The translations under genes were made by a program, and so were the position numbers. Below the pieces are notes generated by a model, which was given only the letters and a program-made list of their open reading frames with translations, ran no database searches and was not told the DNA's origin. From assembly GCF_018327685.1 (NCBI RefSeq), contig NZ_BNEL01000003.1, forward strand, positions 868,001 through 932,000: 64,000 bases of DNA, in the 5' to 3' direction. Below, piece after piece: positions 24,196-32,938 of this stretch; position 1 is the stretch's first letter, and each line of letters starts with the position of its first letter. The stretch is from Streptomyces sp. TS71-3 (GTDB taxonomy: Bacteria; Actinomycetota; Actinomycetes; Streptomycetales; Streptomycetaceae).

Positions 24196-25482
24196 ATGGC
24201 CCTCGTCGGCGACCTGCGCGTCCTGCTGCGCTTCCCGGACTTCCGGCGGCTCCTCGCCGTACGGCTGCTCTCCCAAGGGGCCGACGGCGTCTACCAGGTG
24301 GGGCTGGCGGCCTACGTGGTCTTCTCCCCGGAGAAGGAGACCTCGGCAGGCGCCATCGCCTCCGCCATGGCCGTCCTACTCCTGCCGTACTCGCTCGTCG
24401 GCCCCTTCGCCGGGGTCCTCCTGGACCGGCTCCAGCGGCGGCAGGTCTTCCTGTACGGCAATCTCCTGCGTGCCCTGCTGGCTCTGGCCACCGCCGCGCT
24501 GGTGGCGGGCACCGCCCCGGGTTGGCTCTTCTACGTCTCCGCGCTCGCCGTGACTGCCGTGAACCGCTTCGTCCTGGCCGGCCTCTCCGCGGCGCTGCCC
24601 CACGTCGTCGACGCCGAGCGGCTGGTGCTGGCCAACTCCCTTTCCCCCACGGCCGGAACGCTCGCCGCGACCCTCGGCGGCGGGCTGGCCTTCGTGGTCC
24701 GCCTGGCGGGCCCCGACGAGAGCGGACCCGCATCGGTCGTGACGCTCTCGGCAGCCCTCTACCTCGCCTCGGCGCTGACCGCGCTCCGAATAGGCCGGGC
24801 CCTGCTGGGCCCTGACGCCGATGCCGCCCGCCCCGGGCTCGGCGCCGCGCTGTTGGGCACCGCGCGCGGCCTCGCCGCGGGCGTCCGGCATCTGGCGGCT
24901 CCGCGGCGGAGGCGGGCGGCGCGGGCGCTCCTGGCGATGACGCTGATGCGGTTCTGCTACGGCGCCCTGACGGTGATGGTGCTGATGCTCTGCCGCTACG
25001 CATGGCCGTCCGGCGATACGGGGGTGGCCGGACGGGTCGGCGGGCTGGCACTGCTGGGGCTCGCGGTGAGTCTCTCGGGGGCCGGTTTCTTCGCCGCGGC
25101 CGTGCTGACACCCGTTGCCGTGGCCCGGTTGGGCGCCGGCGGATGGATCATCGCCTGTTCGGGCGCGGCCACCCTCCTGGTGCCGCCACTCGGCCTGCCC
25201 TTCGCCCCCGTGCCGCTCCTCGTCGCCGCCTTCATCCTCGGACTGATCACCCAGGGCGCGAAGATCTCCACGGACACCGTGGTGCAGTCCTCGGTCGACG
25301 ACCGCTTCCGCGGCCGGATCTTCTCCGTATACGACGTGCTCTTCAACGTCGCCTTCGTGGGTGCCGCGGGAGTCGCCGCGTTGATCCTGCCGCCCGACGG
25401 CCGGTCCACGGCTCTGGTCGTCACGGTCACCGCAATCTACGGGGCAACAACCCTGGCAATGGCTCGGTTTGACGGACGGTGA
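24196..25482 (+). CDS. MFS transporter
   Basis: A 428-residue major facilitator protein with 10-12 hydrophobic segments. The opening PDFRRLLAVRLLSQGADGVYQVGL and the loop motif GVLLDRLQRRQVFLYGNLLRALLAL (MFS motif A-like, G-x-x-x-D-R) are typical of the MFS_3/enterobactin-exporter-like group. The second half has LGLITQGAKISTDTVVQSSVDDRFRGRIFSVYDVLFNVAFVG, with the repeated RGRIFS motif. The start at 24196 is chosen; GTG at 24181 is possible. It ends before two parS sites and is convergent with cca. Substrate unknown. Confidence 0.88.
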   Translation: MALVGDLRVLLRFPDFRRLLAVRLLSQGADGVYQVGLAAYVVFSPEKETSAGAIASAMAVLLLPYSLVGPFAGVLLDRLQRRQVFLYGNLLRALLALATAALVAGTAPGWLFYVSALAVTAVNRFVLAGLSAALPHVVDAERLVLANSLSPTAGTLAATLGGGLAFVVRLAGPDESGPASVVTLSAALYLASALTALRIGRALLGPDADAARPGLGAALLGTARGLAAGVRHLAAPRRRRAARALLAMTLMRFCYGALTVMVLMLCRYAWPSGDTGVAGRVGGLALLGLAVSLSGAGFFAAAVLTPVAVARLGAGGWIIACSGAATLLVPPLGLPFAPVPLLVAAFILGLITQGAKISTDTVVQSSVDDRFRGRIFSVYDVLFNVAFVGAAGVAALILPPDGRSTALVVTVTAIYGATTLAMARFDGR

Positions 25483-25570
25483 GACTCGCCAGGCAGGTCG
25501 ACGACGCCGGCACCGTGACGGCCACCACGGCGAACTCCCCGAGCGCCACTCGGGGCGCGCGAACGGTCGA

Positions 25571-25586
25571 CGTTTCACGTGAAACA
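25571..25586. other. parS: parS site 4
   Basis: The core GTTTCACGTGAAAC is at 25572-25585 (14/14); the outer pair is C/A instead of T/A. The flanks GTCGA/TCGAC extend the dyad with a single mismatch. Confidence 0.9.
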
Positions 25587-25652
25587 TCGACCCGACCGGC
25601 CCAGCGCTCCGACCGCCGCTCCTGACCTATGGCAGCCACCAGGTGCCACACG

Positions 25653-25690
25653 CGAGGGGGCGATGTTTCACGTGAAACATCGCCCCCTCG
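25653..25690. terminator. Perfect 38-bp palindrome between convergent MFS and cca genes, containing parS 5
   Basis: CGAGGGGGCGATGTTTCAC and its exact complement meet at 25671/25672. It lies between the MFS stop (25482) and the cca stop (25709), so in RNA it would form a 17-19 bp hairpin for both directions. Confidence 0.6.
25664..25679. other. parS: parS site 5
   Basis: TGTTTCACGTGAAACA, 16/16, at the centre of the 38-bp palindrome and only 93 bp from parS 4. Confidence 0.93.
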
Positions 25691-25708
25691 GGCGCTCAGC
25701 CCTCTTCC

Positions 25709-27235
25709 CTAGCTCCCCTGGCTCTTCTCCGCCGACTCCTCCCGCCGGCCCCTCCACCACTCCAGCAGCGCCTCCACTGCCCGGTCGTGCCCCAGCGGTC
25801 CGTGCTCCAGACGCATTTCCAGAAGGAAGGTGTAGGCCCCGCCCACGACCGGCCCCGGAGCGATATCGAGGATCTTCATGATCTCGTTGCCGTCGAGGTC
25901 GGGGCGGATCGCGTCCAGCTCCTCCTGCTCCTGAAGCTGGGCGATGCGCTCCTCCAGCCCGTCGTAGGCACGGGAGAGCGCAGCCGCCTTGCGCCGGTTC
26001 CGCGTGGTGCAGTCCGAGCGGGTCAGCTTGTGGAGCAGGGAGAGCAGCGGGCCGGCGTCCCGTACGTAACGGCGCACAGCGGAGTCCGTCCAGTCTCCGG
26101 TGCCGTAGCCATGGAAGCGGAGGTGCAGCTCGACCAGACGCGAGACGTCCTTCACCATGTCGTTCGAGTACTTGAGCGCGGTCAGCCGCTTCTTCGTCAT
26201 CTTGGCGCCCACCACCTCGTGGTGGTGGAAGGAGACACGGCCGTCCTTCTCGAACCTTCGGGTCCTCGGCTTGCCGATGTCGTGCAGCAGCGCCGCCAGC
26301 CGGAGGGTGAGGTCGGGACCGTCCTCCTCCAGGGCCATGGCCTGCTCCAGCACGATCAGCGTGTGCTCGTAGACGTCCTTGTGCCGGTGGTGCTCGTCCC
26401 GCTCCAGGCGGAGGGCGGGCAGCTCCGGCAGGACGCGGTCGGCGAGGCCGGTCTCCACCAGCAGCGTCAGCCCCTTGCGGGGGTGCGCGGAGAGCACCAG
26501 CTTGTTGAGCTCGTCGCGGACCCGCTCCGCGGAGACGATGTCGATGCGCTCCGCCATCGCCTTCATGGCCGTGACGACCTCGGGGGCGACCTCGAAGTCC
26601 AGCTGGGCGGCGAACCGCGCGGCCCGCATCATCCGCAGCGGATCGTCGGAGAACGAGGCTTCCGGGGTCCCCGGAGTGCGCAGCACCCGCTCCGCGAGGT
26701 CCCTGAGCCCGCCGTGCGGATCGATGAAGGTCTTCTCGGGCAGCGACACCGCCATGGCGTTCACGGTGAAGTCGCGGCGGACGAGGTCCTCCTCGATGGA
26801 GTCACCGTAGGCAACCTCGGGCTTGCGCGAAGTGCGGTCGTACGACTCGGACCGGAAAGTCGTGATCTCGATCTGGAAAGTCTGATCGGTCCCGTCGACA
26901 TGACCGTTCTTGTGACAGCCCACGGTGCCGAAGGCGATCCCCACCTCCCAGACCGCGTCGGCCCAGGGCCGGACGATCTTCAGTACGTCCTGGGGACGGG
27001 CGTCGGTCGTGAAGTCCAGATCGTTGCCGAGCCGTCCCAGCAGAGCGTCCCGGACCGATCCCCCCACCAGCGAGAGGGAGAACCCGGCGATCCTGAACCG
27101 GCGGGCCAGATCGTCGGCGACGGGGGACACCCGCAGCAACTCGCTGACCGCCCGGTGCTGCACCTGGCTCAGAGCACTCGGCCTGTCCTCACTGGACTTC
27201 TCTTCGCTGGACTTGTCTTCGTTGGCGTTCGGCAC
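25709..27235 (-). CDS. cca: CCA tRNA nucleotidyltransferase (poly(A) polymerase family, with HD domain)
   Basis: A 508-residue class II nucleotidyltransferase. The head domain has GGSVRDALLGRLGNDLDFTTDA, with the DxD metal site, and EEDLVRRDFTVNAMAVSL, where the RRDF..NA motif selects ATP/CTP. The neck/body has DPLRMMRAARFAAQL. The HD phosphohydrolase domain has EHTLIVLEQAM and LLHDIGKPRTRRF, with HHHEVVGAKM. It completes or repairs tRNA 3' CCA ends, or may act as a poly(A) polymerase in Streptomyces. The GTG at 27235 is chosen (VPNANEDKSS). No Shine-Dalgarno is seen, but TACCCT lies 8 nt upstream, suggesting a leaderless transcript. Confidence 0.93.
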   Translation of the reverse strand: MPNANEDKSSEEKSSEDRPSALSQVQHRAVSELLRVSPVADDLARRFRIAGFSLSLVGGSVRDALLGRLGNDLDFTTDARPQDVLKIVRPWADAVWEVGIAFGTVGCHKNGHVDGTDQTFQIEITTFRSESYDRTSRKPEVAYGDSIEEDLVRRDFTVNAMAVSLPEKTFIDPHGGLRDLAERVLRTPGTPEASFSDDPLRMMRAARFAAQLDFEVAPEVVTAMKAMAERIDIVSAERVRDELNKLVLSAHPRKGLTLLVETGLADRVLPELPALRLERDEHHRHKDVYEHTLIVLEQAMALEEDGPDLTLRLAALLHDIGKPRTRRFEKDGRVSFHHHEVVGAKMTKKRLTALKYSNDMVKDVSRLVELHLRFHGYGTGDWTDSAVRRYVRDAGPLLSLLHKLTRSDCTTRNRRKAAALSRAYDGLEERIAQLQEQEELDAIRPDLDGNEIMKILDIAPGPVVGGAYTFLLEMRLEHGPLGHDRAVEALLEWWRGRREESAEKSQGS

Positions 27236-27560
27236 AACAGAAAAGGGTACGTGGCCGCGGTCCCCCGCCGTGCCGCCCGAGGACCGCCCGGAGCGGCCGC
27301 CGAGCGCCCGGCCGGCCACCCGCACGCGGGGCGGCCGGCAGCGTCGGTGACCCTCGGTCGCAAGACGTACCCCCCGGTCCCGGTACCCTGCCCGGACCGG
27401 TAGGGCGTATCCGCGGCGTGCCGGTGGGTTGATCGCTGTGGACGGTGCGTGGCGCGTCTCCACAGCGAGCCTCGTTACCATGCGGGGAACAGCTTTCCCA
27501 CGAGCGTGGACACGCGCTGGCGGGCACCGACGACCACTGACGACGAGGACGGACGAGGAC
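27236..27560. other. Divergent promoter gap between cca and the DUF6049-like gene (325 bp)
   Basis: Both genes start away from this gap. On the cca side TACCCT sits 8 nt before the GTG. A GC-rich dyad (CCGGTCCCGG and related) lies around 27370-27400. No operator or gene is recognised. Confidence 0.4.
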
Positions 27561-30146
27561 GTGGCCGAGGCGGCAGACATGCAGGGGACGAGTGCCTCGG
27601 TCGCCCGACGGTGGCTATGGCGCACCGGGGCGCTGCTCGCGGGCGCGCCGCTCGTCGTCGGGATGACGCTGCACTCGTCCACCCCGGCGGCGGCCGGAAC
27701 GCAGGCCGACGCCTCGCGCGGCACCGCCGGCCGGGTCGCCACCCAGGCCGAGCCCATCGGGTCGGGGACCGTGGACGTGGCGCTCAACGCGCTCACGCCC
27801 GCCGCACCGCGCGAGGGGGACACCCTGAAGGTCTCCGGAATGCTCACGAACAAGAGCCACCACACGATCACCGGCGCGTCCCTGGCGCTACGCACGGGGC
27901 CGACGCTGGACGGCCGGTCGGCGATCGAGGGGGTCTCCAGGCACGCGGCGTTCGGGACGGTACCCGAGGGCACCCCGATCGACGGCAAGTACAGCATGAC
28001 CGTCGCGAAGCTCGCGCCCGGCGCCCCGCTCCCCTTCACGCTCTCGGTGCCCATCAGCAAGCTCCACCTGGACTCCGACGGCGTCTACCAGCTCGGTGTC
28101 ACCCTCACCGGACAGACCACCGAGCAGCCCTGGCAGCAGGTGCTGGGCGTCCAGCGGACCGTCCTGCCGTGGCAGCCCGAGTCCGCCACCCCGAAGACCA
28201 AGACCACCTATCTGTGGCCGCTGATCTCCAGCACGCACCTCACGGCGGAGACGGGTTCGGACGAGCAGCAGACGCCCGTCTTCCACGACGACGAGTTGGC
28301 GAAGGAGATCGGCCCCGGGGGCCGGCTCCAGCAGATGGTGGCGCTCGGCAGCAAGCTCAACGTGACCTGGGTCATCGACCCGGACCTGCTGGCGTCGGCC
28401 GACGCGATGACCCGGAGCTACCGGATCCAGCAGCCGAACGGCACCACCAAGCCGGGCACGAACCAGGCGGTGGCCAAGCAGTGGCTGAACGACCTCGAGA
28501 AGACCGTGGCAGACCAGAAGGTCGTCGCCCTGCCCTTCGGTGACCCCGATCTGGCCTCGCTCGCGCACACCGGCAAGAACGTCTCCGGCTCGCTGAGCCA
28601 CCTCCAGGACGCCACCGACGTGGCTTCCACCACGGTCGAGACGGTGCTCCACGTGAAACCGGACACCGGATTCGCGTGGCCCGCCGAGGGGGCCGTCGAC
28701 CCGTCCATCATCGATGTCGCCACCTCCGCGGGCGCCCACGCGGTGATCGCCCGCAGCGACAGCTTCCGCGAGACCGGCGGACTGCCCTACACGCCCACGG
28801 CGGCCCGCCCGATCGGCGGCGGTACGACGGCGGTGGTGGCCGACGCCGGCCTCTCGAAGGCCTTCCAGGGCGACATGACACGCGCCGAGACCTCCACGCT
28901 GGCCGTGCAGGACTTCCTCGCCCAGAGCCTGATGATCAGGCAGCAGGCGCCCCACACCCAGCGCAGCATCGTGGTGGCCCCGCAGCGCATGCCGAGCGCC
29001 AGCCAGGCCCAGACGATGGCGCAGGCGGTGGCGGCCCTCCAGAGCAGCGGCTGGTCCCAACCCCAGGGCCTCGCGGCGGCCGCCGACGCCAAGCCCGACC
29101 CGGGCGCCACCACCCGTGTGCCCTCCCCCCACTCGTACCCGCGGGCACTGCGGGACCAGCAGATCCCCGTGGACGCGTTCACGTCCATCGCGGACACCGA
29201 GCGCAATCTCGACCACTTCAAGGGTGTCCTCACGGACTCCTCCCGGGTGATCACTCCCTTCGGGCGGGCCATGGACCGTGAGATGTCCACGTCCTGGCGG
29301 GGCCACGACGCCGACGCCCAGTCGTTCCGCGAGGGGGTCTCGTCCTATCTGGGCGGGCTGAGCGACGGCGTCCACCTGATCGAGAAGTCCGACACCAAGC
29401 TCTCGGGGCGCAGCGCCACGATCCCCGTGACCGTGCAGAACAACCTGGTCCAGGGCGCCGACCACCTGACGCTCCGGCTCACCTCGAAACGGCCCACCCG
29501 GCTCAAGATCGGCAACGGCGCCTACAGCGAGCAGCCGGTGAAGGTCAGCGGCGGCCACAGCCAGTCCGTGAAGTTCACCACCACCGCCAACGCCAACGGT
29601 CCGGTGCCGGTGACCGCCCAGCTCTACACCGAGGACGGGCAGCTGTACGGGCCTCCCGTCACCTTCGATGTGGACGTGACCGAGGTCACGGCCACGGTGA
29701 TGCTGGTCATCGCGGGCGGCGTGCTGCTGCTGGTGCTCGCCGGATTCCGTATGTACACCCAGCGCAAGCGGGAGGCGGCCCGGCAGGCCGCGGAACGCGG
29801 TCCCGAGGACGACGCGGACGCTGCCGAGGTGCCGGAGGAGGAGTCGGACGACGACGCCTCGCCGGTGAGCGGGTCCGGCGAGGCCACCGCGCCCGCCCAG
29901 GACGCCGCTGAGACTGTGGGGACCGGCGGGCGCGGGCCAGGTGCCTCCGGTTCCGGGGCCTCAGCGGGCTCCGGGGCCCCGGCGGGCGACGACGCCCCCG
30001 GGACGGGCGCCCAGCGCGGCGGAACGGCTTCGGGGAGGCTCCAGGAGTCGGGTGTCGCCGCCTCTGGGCAGGCGAGTGACCCAGTACCGGACACCGCTCC
30101 GGGAACCACCGGCCCGTCCGGGACGGGTGAGAGAGTGGACCGTTGA
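27561..30146 (+). CDS. DUF6049-like secreted, membrane-anchored protein
   Basis: An 861-residue exported protein in the fixed actinobacterial slot between cca and murJ. An arginine-containing signal/anchor (RRWLWRTGALLAGAPLVVGM) leads into an extracellular region with a beta-sandwich-like start (VDVALNALTPAAPREGDTLK, SGMLTNKSHHTITGASLALR). A middle module, VTWVIDPDLLASADAMT, VVALPFGDPDLASLAH and FAWPAEGAVDPSIIDVATSA, resembles a degenerate polysaccharide-deacetylase/glycoside-hydrolase-type barrel. A C-terminal helix at about 713-730 (VMLVIAGGVLLLVLAGF) anchors it; the remaining 130 residues are acidic, Gly/Pro-rich and disordered. Function unknown; linked to wall assembly by position. The GTG at 27561 is chosen; ATG at 27579 is possible. 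Confidence 0.82.
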   Translation: MAEAADMQGTSASVARRWLWRTGALLAGAPLVVGMTLHSSTPAAAGTQADASRGTAGRVATQAEPIGSGTVDVALNALTPAAPREGDTLKVSGMLTNKSHHTITGASLALRTGPTLDGRSAIEGVSRHAAFGTVPEGTPIDGKYSMTVAKLAPGAPLPFTLSVPISKLHLDSDGVYQLGVTLTGQTTEQPWQQVLGVQRTVLPWQPESATPKTKTTYLWPLISSTHLTAETGSDEQQTPVFHDDELAKEIGPGGRLQQMVALGSKLNVTWVIDPDLLASADAMTRSYRIQQPNGTTKPGTNQAVAKQWLNDLEKTVADQKVVALPFGDPDLASLAHTGKNVSGSLSHLQDATDVASTTVETVLHVKPDTGFAWPAEGAVDPSIIDVATSAGAHAVIARSDSFRETGGLPYTPTAARPIGGGTTAVVADAGLSKAFQGDMTRAETSTLAVQDFLAQSLMIRQQAPHTQRSIVVAPQRMPSASQAQTMAQAVAALQSSGWSQPQGLAAAADAKPDPGATTRVPSPHSYPRALRDQQIPVDAFTSIADTERNLDHFKGVLTDSSRVITPFGRAMDREMSTSWRGHDADAQSFREGVSSYLGGLSDGVHLIEKSDTKLSGRSATIPVTVQNNLVQGADHLTLRLTSKRPTRLKIGNGAYSEQPVKVSGGHSQSVKFTTTANANGPVPVTAQLYTEDGQLYGPPVTFDVDVTEVTATVMLVIAGGVLLLVLAGFRMYTQRKREAARQAAERGPEDDADAAEVPEEESDDDASPVSGSGEATAPAQDAAETVGTGGRGPGASGSGASAGSGAPAGDDAPGTGAQRGGTASGRLQESGVAASGQASDPVPDTAPGTTGPSGTGERVDR
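28646..28659. other. Degenerate parS-like site inside the DUF6049-like gene
   Basis: GCTCCACGTGAAAC has two mismatches to the parS core GTTTCACGTGAAAC. Weak; functional binding is doubtful. Confidence 0.2.
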
Positions 30147-30192
30147 GCGATGTCGTGGCCGGGCCGGCCGGAGACGATGAGGTGGGGAATCC

Positions 30193-32808
30193 ATGAGCAC
30201 GTCGTACGACGGTGACCGCGGCCGGAGGACCGGCGGTCCTGCCGGCGGTGCCTCCTATCCCGGCCCGCCCGGGCCCGGTCATCCCGACGCAGCCGAGCCC
30301 GGCCGTCCGGGCGACGCCGATCGTCCGGGCGGGCCCGGCTATCCGGACGCCTCCGGCTATCCGGAGCCCCCCGCCCCCGCTTATCCGGAAGGCTCCGGAA
30401 CGGGCCACGCGGGCGCTCCCGGCCAGGCCGGTCCCGGTTCCCCGGGCCCTGGAGCCCCAGGGCACCCCGGTGCCCGCGGCGCCGGCTACCCCGCCGTCCC
30501 CGGGCCCGGTCTCCCCGGGCCCGGTCACCCCGGCCCGGCGGATCCGCGGTCGGCGCAGCAGCAGGGCGCGGACATGTACGTCCAGGACGCCTACGCACAG
30601 GACCCCTACCGGGGGCAGGACCCCACCGCCCAGGACCCGGTCGCCGAGGCGCTCTACGACCGCGCCGCGCACCCCCCGCCGTACCCGGGAGGCCACCCGG
30701 TCCAGGGGCAGGGGCAGCCGTACGGCCAGCAGGGACCGGGCCGAGGCCGGGGACAGGGGCCCTACGCCCCGCCGGCCGCCGGCGGTCAGGCCCAGGACCC
30801 GCGCATGTGGGCCCCCGGCCCGGGCGCCGGGCAGGACACCGCGCACCCCGGCCCCTACGGCGACGACGAGACGACGCAGTACATCGGCACGGACGCTCCG
30901 GTGCCCGGCGCGAACCGTGCGGACCCCCAGCAGGACGCCTTCGCCCACCTCTTCCGCGACCAGCAGTACGAGGCCGGCGGCCAGCCGGCCGGCGCCGCGC
31001 GGCAGCAGTACGGCACGGAAGGCCCGTACGGCACGGGCCGGCCCGGCGAGCCCGGCACGGCCGCCGTCGCGCAGTCCGACGCCACCCAGGCTCTCGGGCC
31101 GCGCATCGGCGGCGCCGATCCGGCCGACGCGGCGGCATCGACGGCACCGCCCGCTCCGGCCCCCGTACCGAAGTCCGGTGGCCGCGCCGGCAACATCCTC
31201 AAGTCGAGCGCGGTCATGGCGGCCGGCACCATGGTGTCCCGCCTCACCGGTTTCGTCCGCACCATCGTGATCACCGCGGCGCTGGGCTCGGGCCTGCTCG
31301 GCGACGCCTTCACCGTCGCCTACACCCTGCCGACGATGGTCTACATCCTCACCGTCGGCGGCGGCCTCAACTCCGTCTTCGTACCGCAGCTCGTGCGGTC
31401 CATGAAGGAGGACGACGACGGCGGCGAGGCGTACGCGAGCCGGCTGCTGACGCTGGTGATGGTCGCCCTCGGCCTGATCACGGTGATCGTGGTGGTGGGC
31501 GCCCCGTATCTGATCCGCCTCCAGTCGCCCGTGATCGCCGACGACGTGGCGGCGAACAGCGTCGCCGTCACCTTCGCCCGCTACTGCCTGCCCACGATCT
31601 TCTTCATGGGCATCCACGTGGTGATGGGCCAGATCCTCAACGCCCGCGGCAAGTTCGGCGCGATGATGTGGACCCCGGTCCTCAACAACATCGTCATGAT
31701 CGCCGCCTTCGGCTCGTTCATCTGGGTGTACGGCACCTCGGCGCACACCGAGATGGGCGTGCAGACGATCCCGCCGGAGGGCGTGCGACTGCTGGGCATC
31801 GGCACCCTGCTCGGCCTGGTCGTCCAGGCGCTGGCGATGATCCCCTACCTGCGCGAGGCCGGCTTCCGCTTCCGCCCGCGCTTCGACTGGCGGGGCCACG
31901 GCCTGGGCAAGACGGTGGCGCTGGCGAAGTGGACCGTGCTGTTCGTGCTGGCCAACCAGGCGGGCCTGATCGTCGTCACCGAGCTGTCCACCGCGGCCGG
32001 CAAGGCCTCCGGTGCGAGCGGCGCCGGCTTCCTCGCCTACACGAACGCGCAGCTCATCTGGGCGATGCCGCAGGCCATCATCACGGTCTCCGTGATGGCC
32101 GCGCTGCTGCCGCGCATCTCGCGGGCCGCGGCCGACAACGACTTCGGCGCGATCCGGGACGACATCTCGCAGGGCCTGCGGAACTCGGCCGTGGTGATCG
32201 TCCCGATCTCCTTCGCCTTCGTCGCCCTCGGCGTCCCGGTGTGCACGCTGCTCTACTCGTCCAACGGCGTCGGCCCGGCCATGTCCATGGGTTACATCCT
32301 GATGGCCTTCGGCGTCGGGCTGATCCCGTACTCGGTCCAGTACGTCGTCCTGCGCGGCTTCTACGCGTTCGAGGACACCCGGACGCCGTTCTACAACACG
32401 GTGATCGTGGCGATCTCCAACGCCGCCGTCTCGGGGCTCTGCTACCTGCTGCTGCCCGCCAGGTGGGCCGTGATCGGCATGGCGGGGGCCTACGGCCTGG
32501 CCTACGCGGTCGGGGTGGGCGTGGCGTGGCGACGGCTGCGCAAGCGGCTGGGTGGCGATCTGGACGGCGCGCACGTGCTGCGGAGCTACGCGCGGCTGTG
32601 CATGGCCTCCATTCCCGCGGCGCTGGTCGCCGGCGCGCTCGGCGTCCTGATCAGCCGGGCGCTCGGGCACGGCGTGCTGGGGTCGATCGCGTCCCTGATC
32701 GGCGGCGGCATCGCGATGATCGCGGTCTTCGTGCTGGCCGCCCGCCGGATGCGCGTCCAGGAGCTGAACTCGATCATCGGCATGATCCGCGGCAGACTCG
32801 GGCGCTGA
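30193..32808 (+). CDS. murJ: Lipid II flippase MurJ (MviN) with long disordered N-terminus
   Basis: An 871-residue protein. Residues 1 to about 331 are Gly/Pro/Gln/Ala-rich with many P-G and Q-D repeats and no fold. From about 332 a MurJ core with 14 helices begins: NILKSSAVMAAGTMVSRLTG, FVRTIVITAALGSGLLGDAF, VAYTLPTMVYILTVGGGLNS and VFVPQLVR, then LNARGKFGAMMWTPVLNNIV and LRGFYAFEDTRTPFYNTVIV. MurJ flips lipid II across the inner membrane for peptidoglycan synthesis. The ATG is preceded by GAGGTGGGGAATCC. It lies 46 nt after the DUF6049-like gene and 130 nt before the pseudokinase, so all three may form one wall-synthesis operon. In mycobacteria the pseudokinase is fused to MurJ. Confidence 0.94.
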   Translation: MSTSYDGDRGRRTGGPAGGASYPGPPGPGHPDAAEPGRPGDADRPGGPGYPDASGYPEPPAPAYPEGSGTGHAGAPGQAGPGSPGPGAPGHPGARGAGYPAVPGPGLPGPGHPGPADPRSAQQQGADMYVQDAYAQDPYRGQDPTAQDPVAEALYDRAAHPPPYPGGHPVQGQGQPYGQQGPGRGRGQGPYAPPAAGGQAQDPRMWAPGPGAGQDTAHPGPYGDDETTQYIGTDAPVPGANRADPQQDAFAHLFRDQQYEAGGQPAGAARQQYGTEGPYGTGRPGEPGTAAVAQSDATQALGPRIGGADPADAAASTAPPAPAPVPKSGGRAGNILKSSAVMAAGTMVSRLTGFVRTIVITAALGSGLLGDAFTVAYTLPTMVYILTVGGGLNSVFVPQLVRSMKEDDDGGEAYASRLLTLVMVALGLITVIVVVGAPYLIRLQSPVIADDVAANSVAVTFARYCLPTIFFMGIHVVMGQILNARGKFGAMMWTPVLNNIVMIAAFGSFIWVYGTSAHTEMGVQTIPPEGVRLLGIGTLLGLVVQALAMIPYLREAGFRFRPRFDWRGHGLGKTVALAKWTVLFVLANQAGLIVVTELSTAAGKASGASGAGFLAYTNAQLIWAMPQAIITVSVMAALLPRISRAAADNDFGAIRDDISQGLRNSAVVIVPISFAFVALGVPVCTLLYSSNGVGPAMSMGYILMAFGVGLIPYSVQYVVLRGFYAFEDTRTPFYNTVIVAISNAAVSGLCYLLLPARWAVIGMAGAYGLAYAVGVGVAWRRLRKRLGGDLDGAHVLRSYARLCMASIPAALVAGALGVLISRALGHGVLGSIASLIGGGIAMIAVFVLAARRMRVQELNSIIGMIRGRLGR

Positions 32809-32938
32809 GCCTGCGCGACCGCTCCGGTGGGGGTCCGTACACAACCATCCCCACCCCTCGCGTGTCGTGCTTAGTGGTGGACTGTGGGCACAATTGGGGT
32901 TGGCGTCGAAGTCGATGAATGGGGAGGCAGGAACGACG

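Noticed and set aside
25709..28060. 783-residue version of the CCA enzyme
   Set aside because: The extra 275 residues overlap the divergent DUF6049-like gene and are its shadow.
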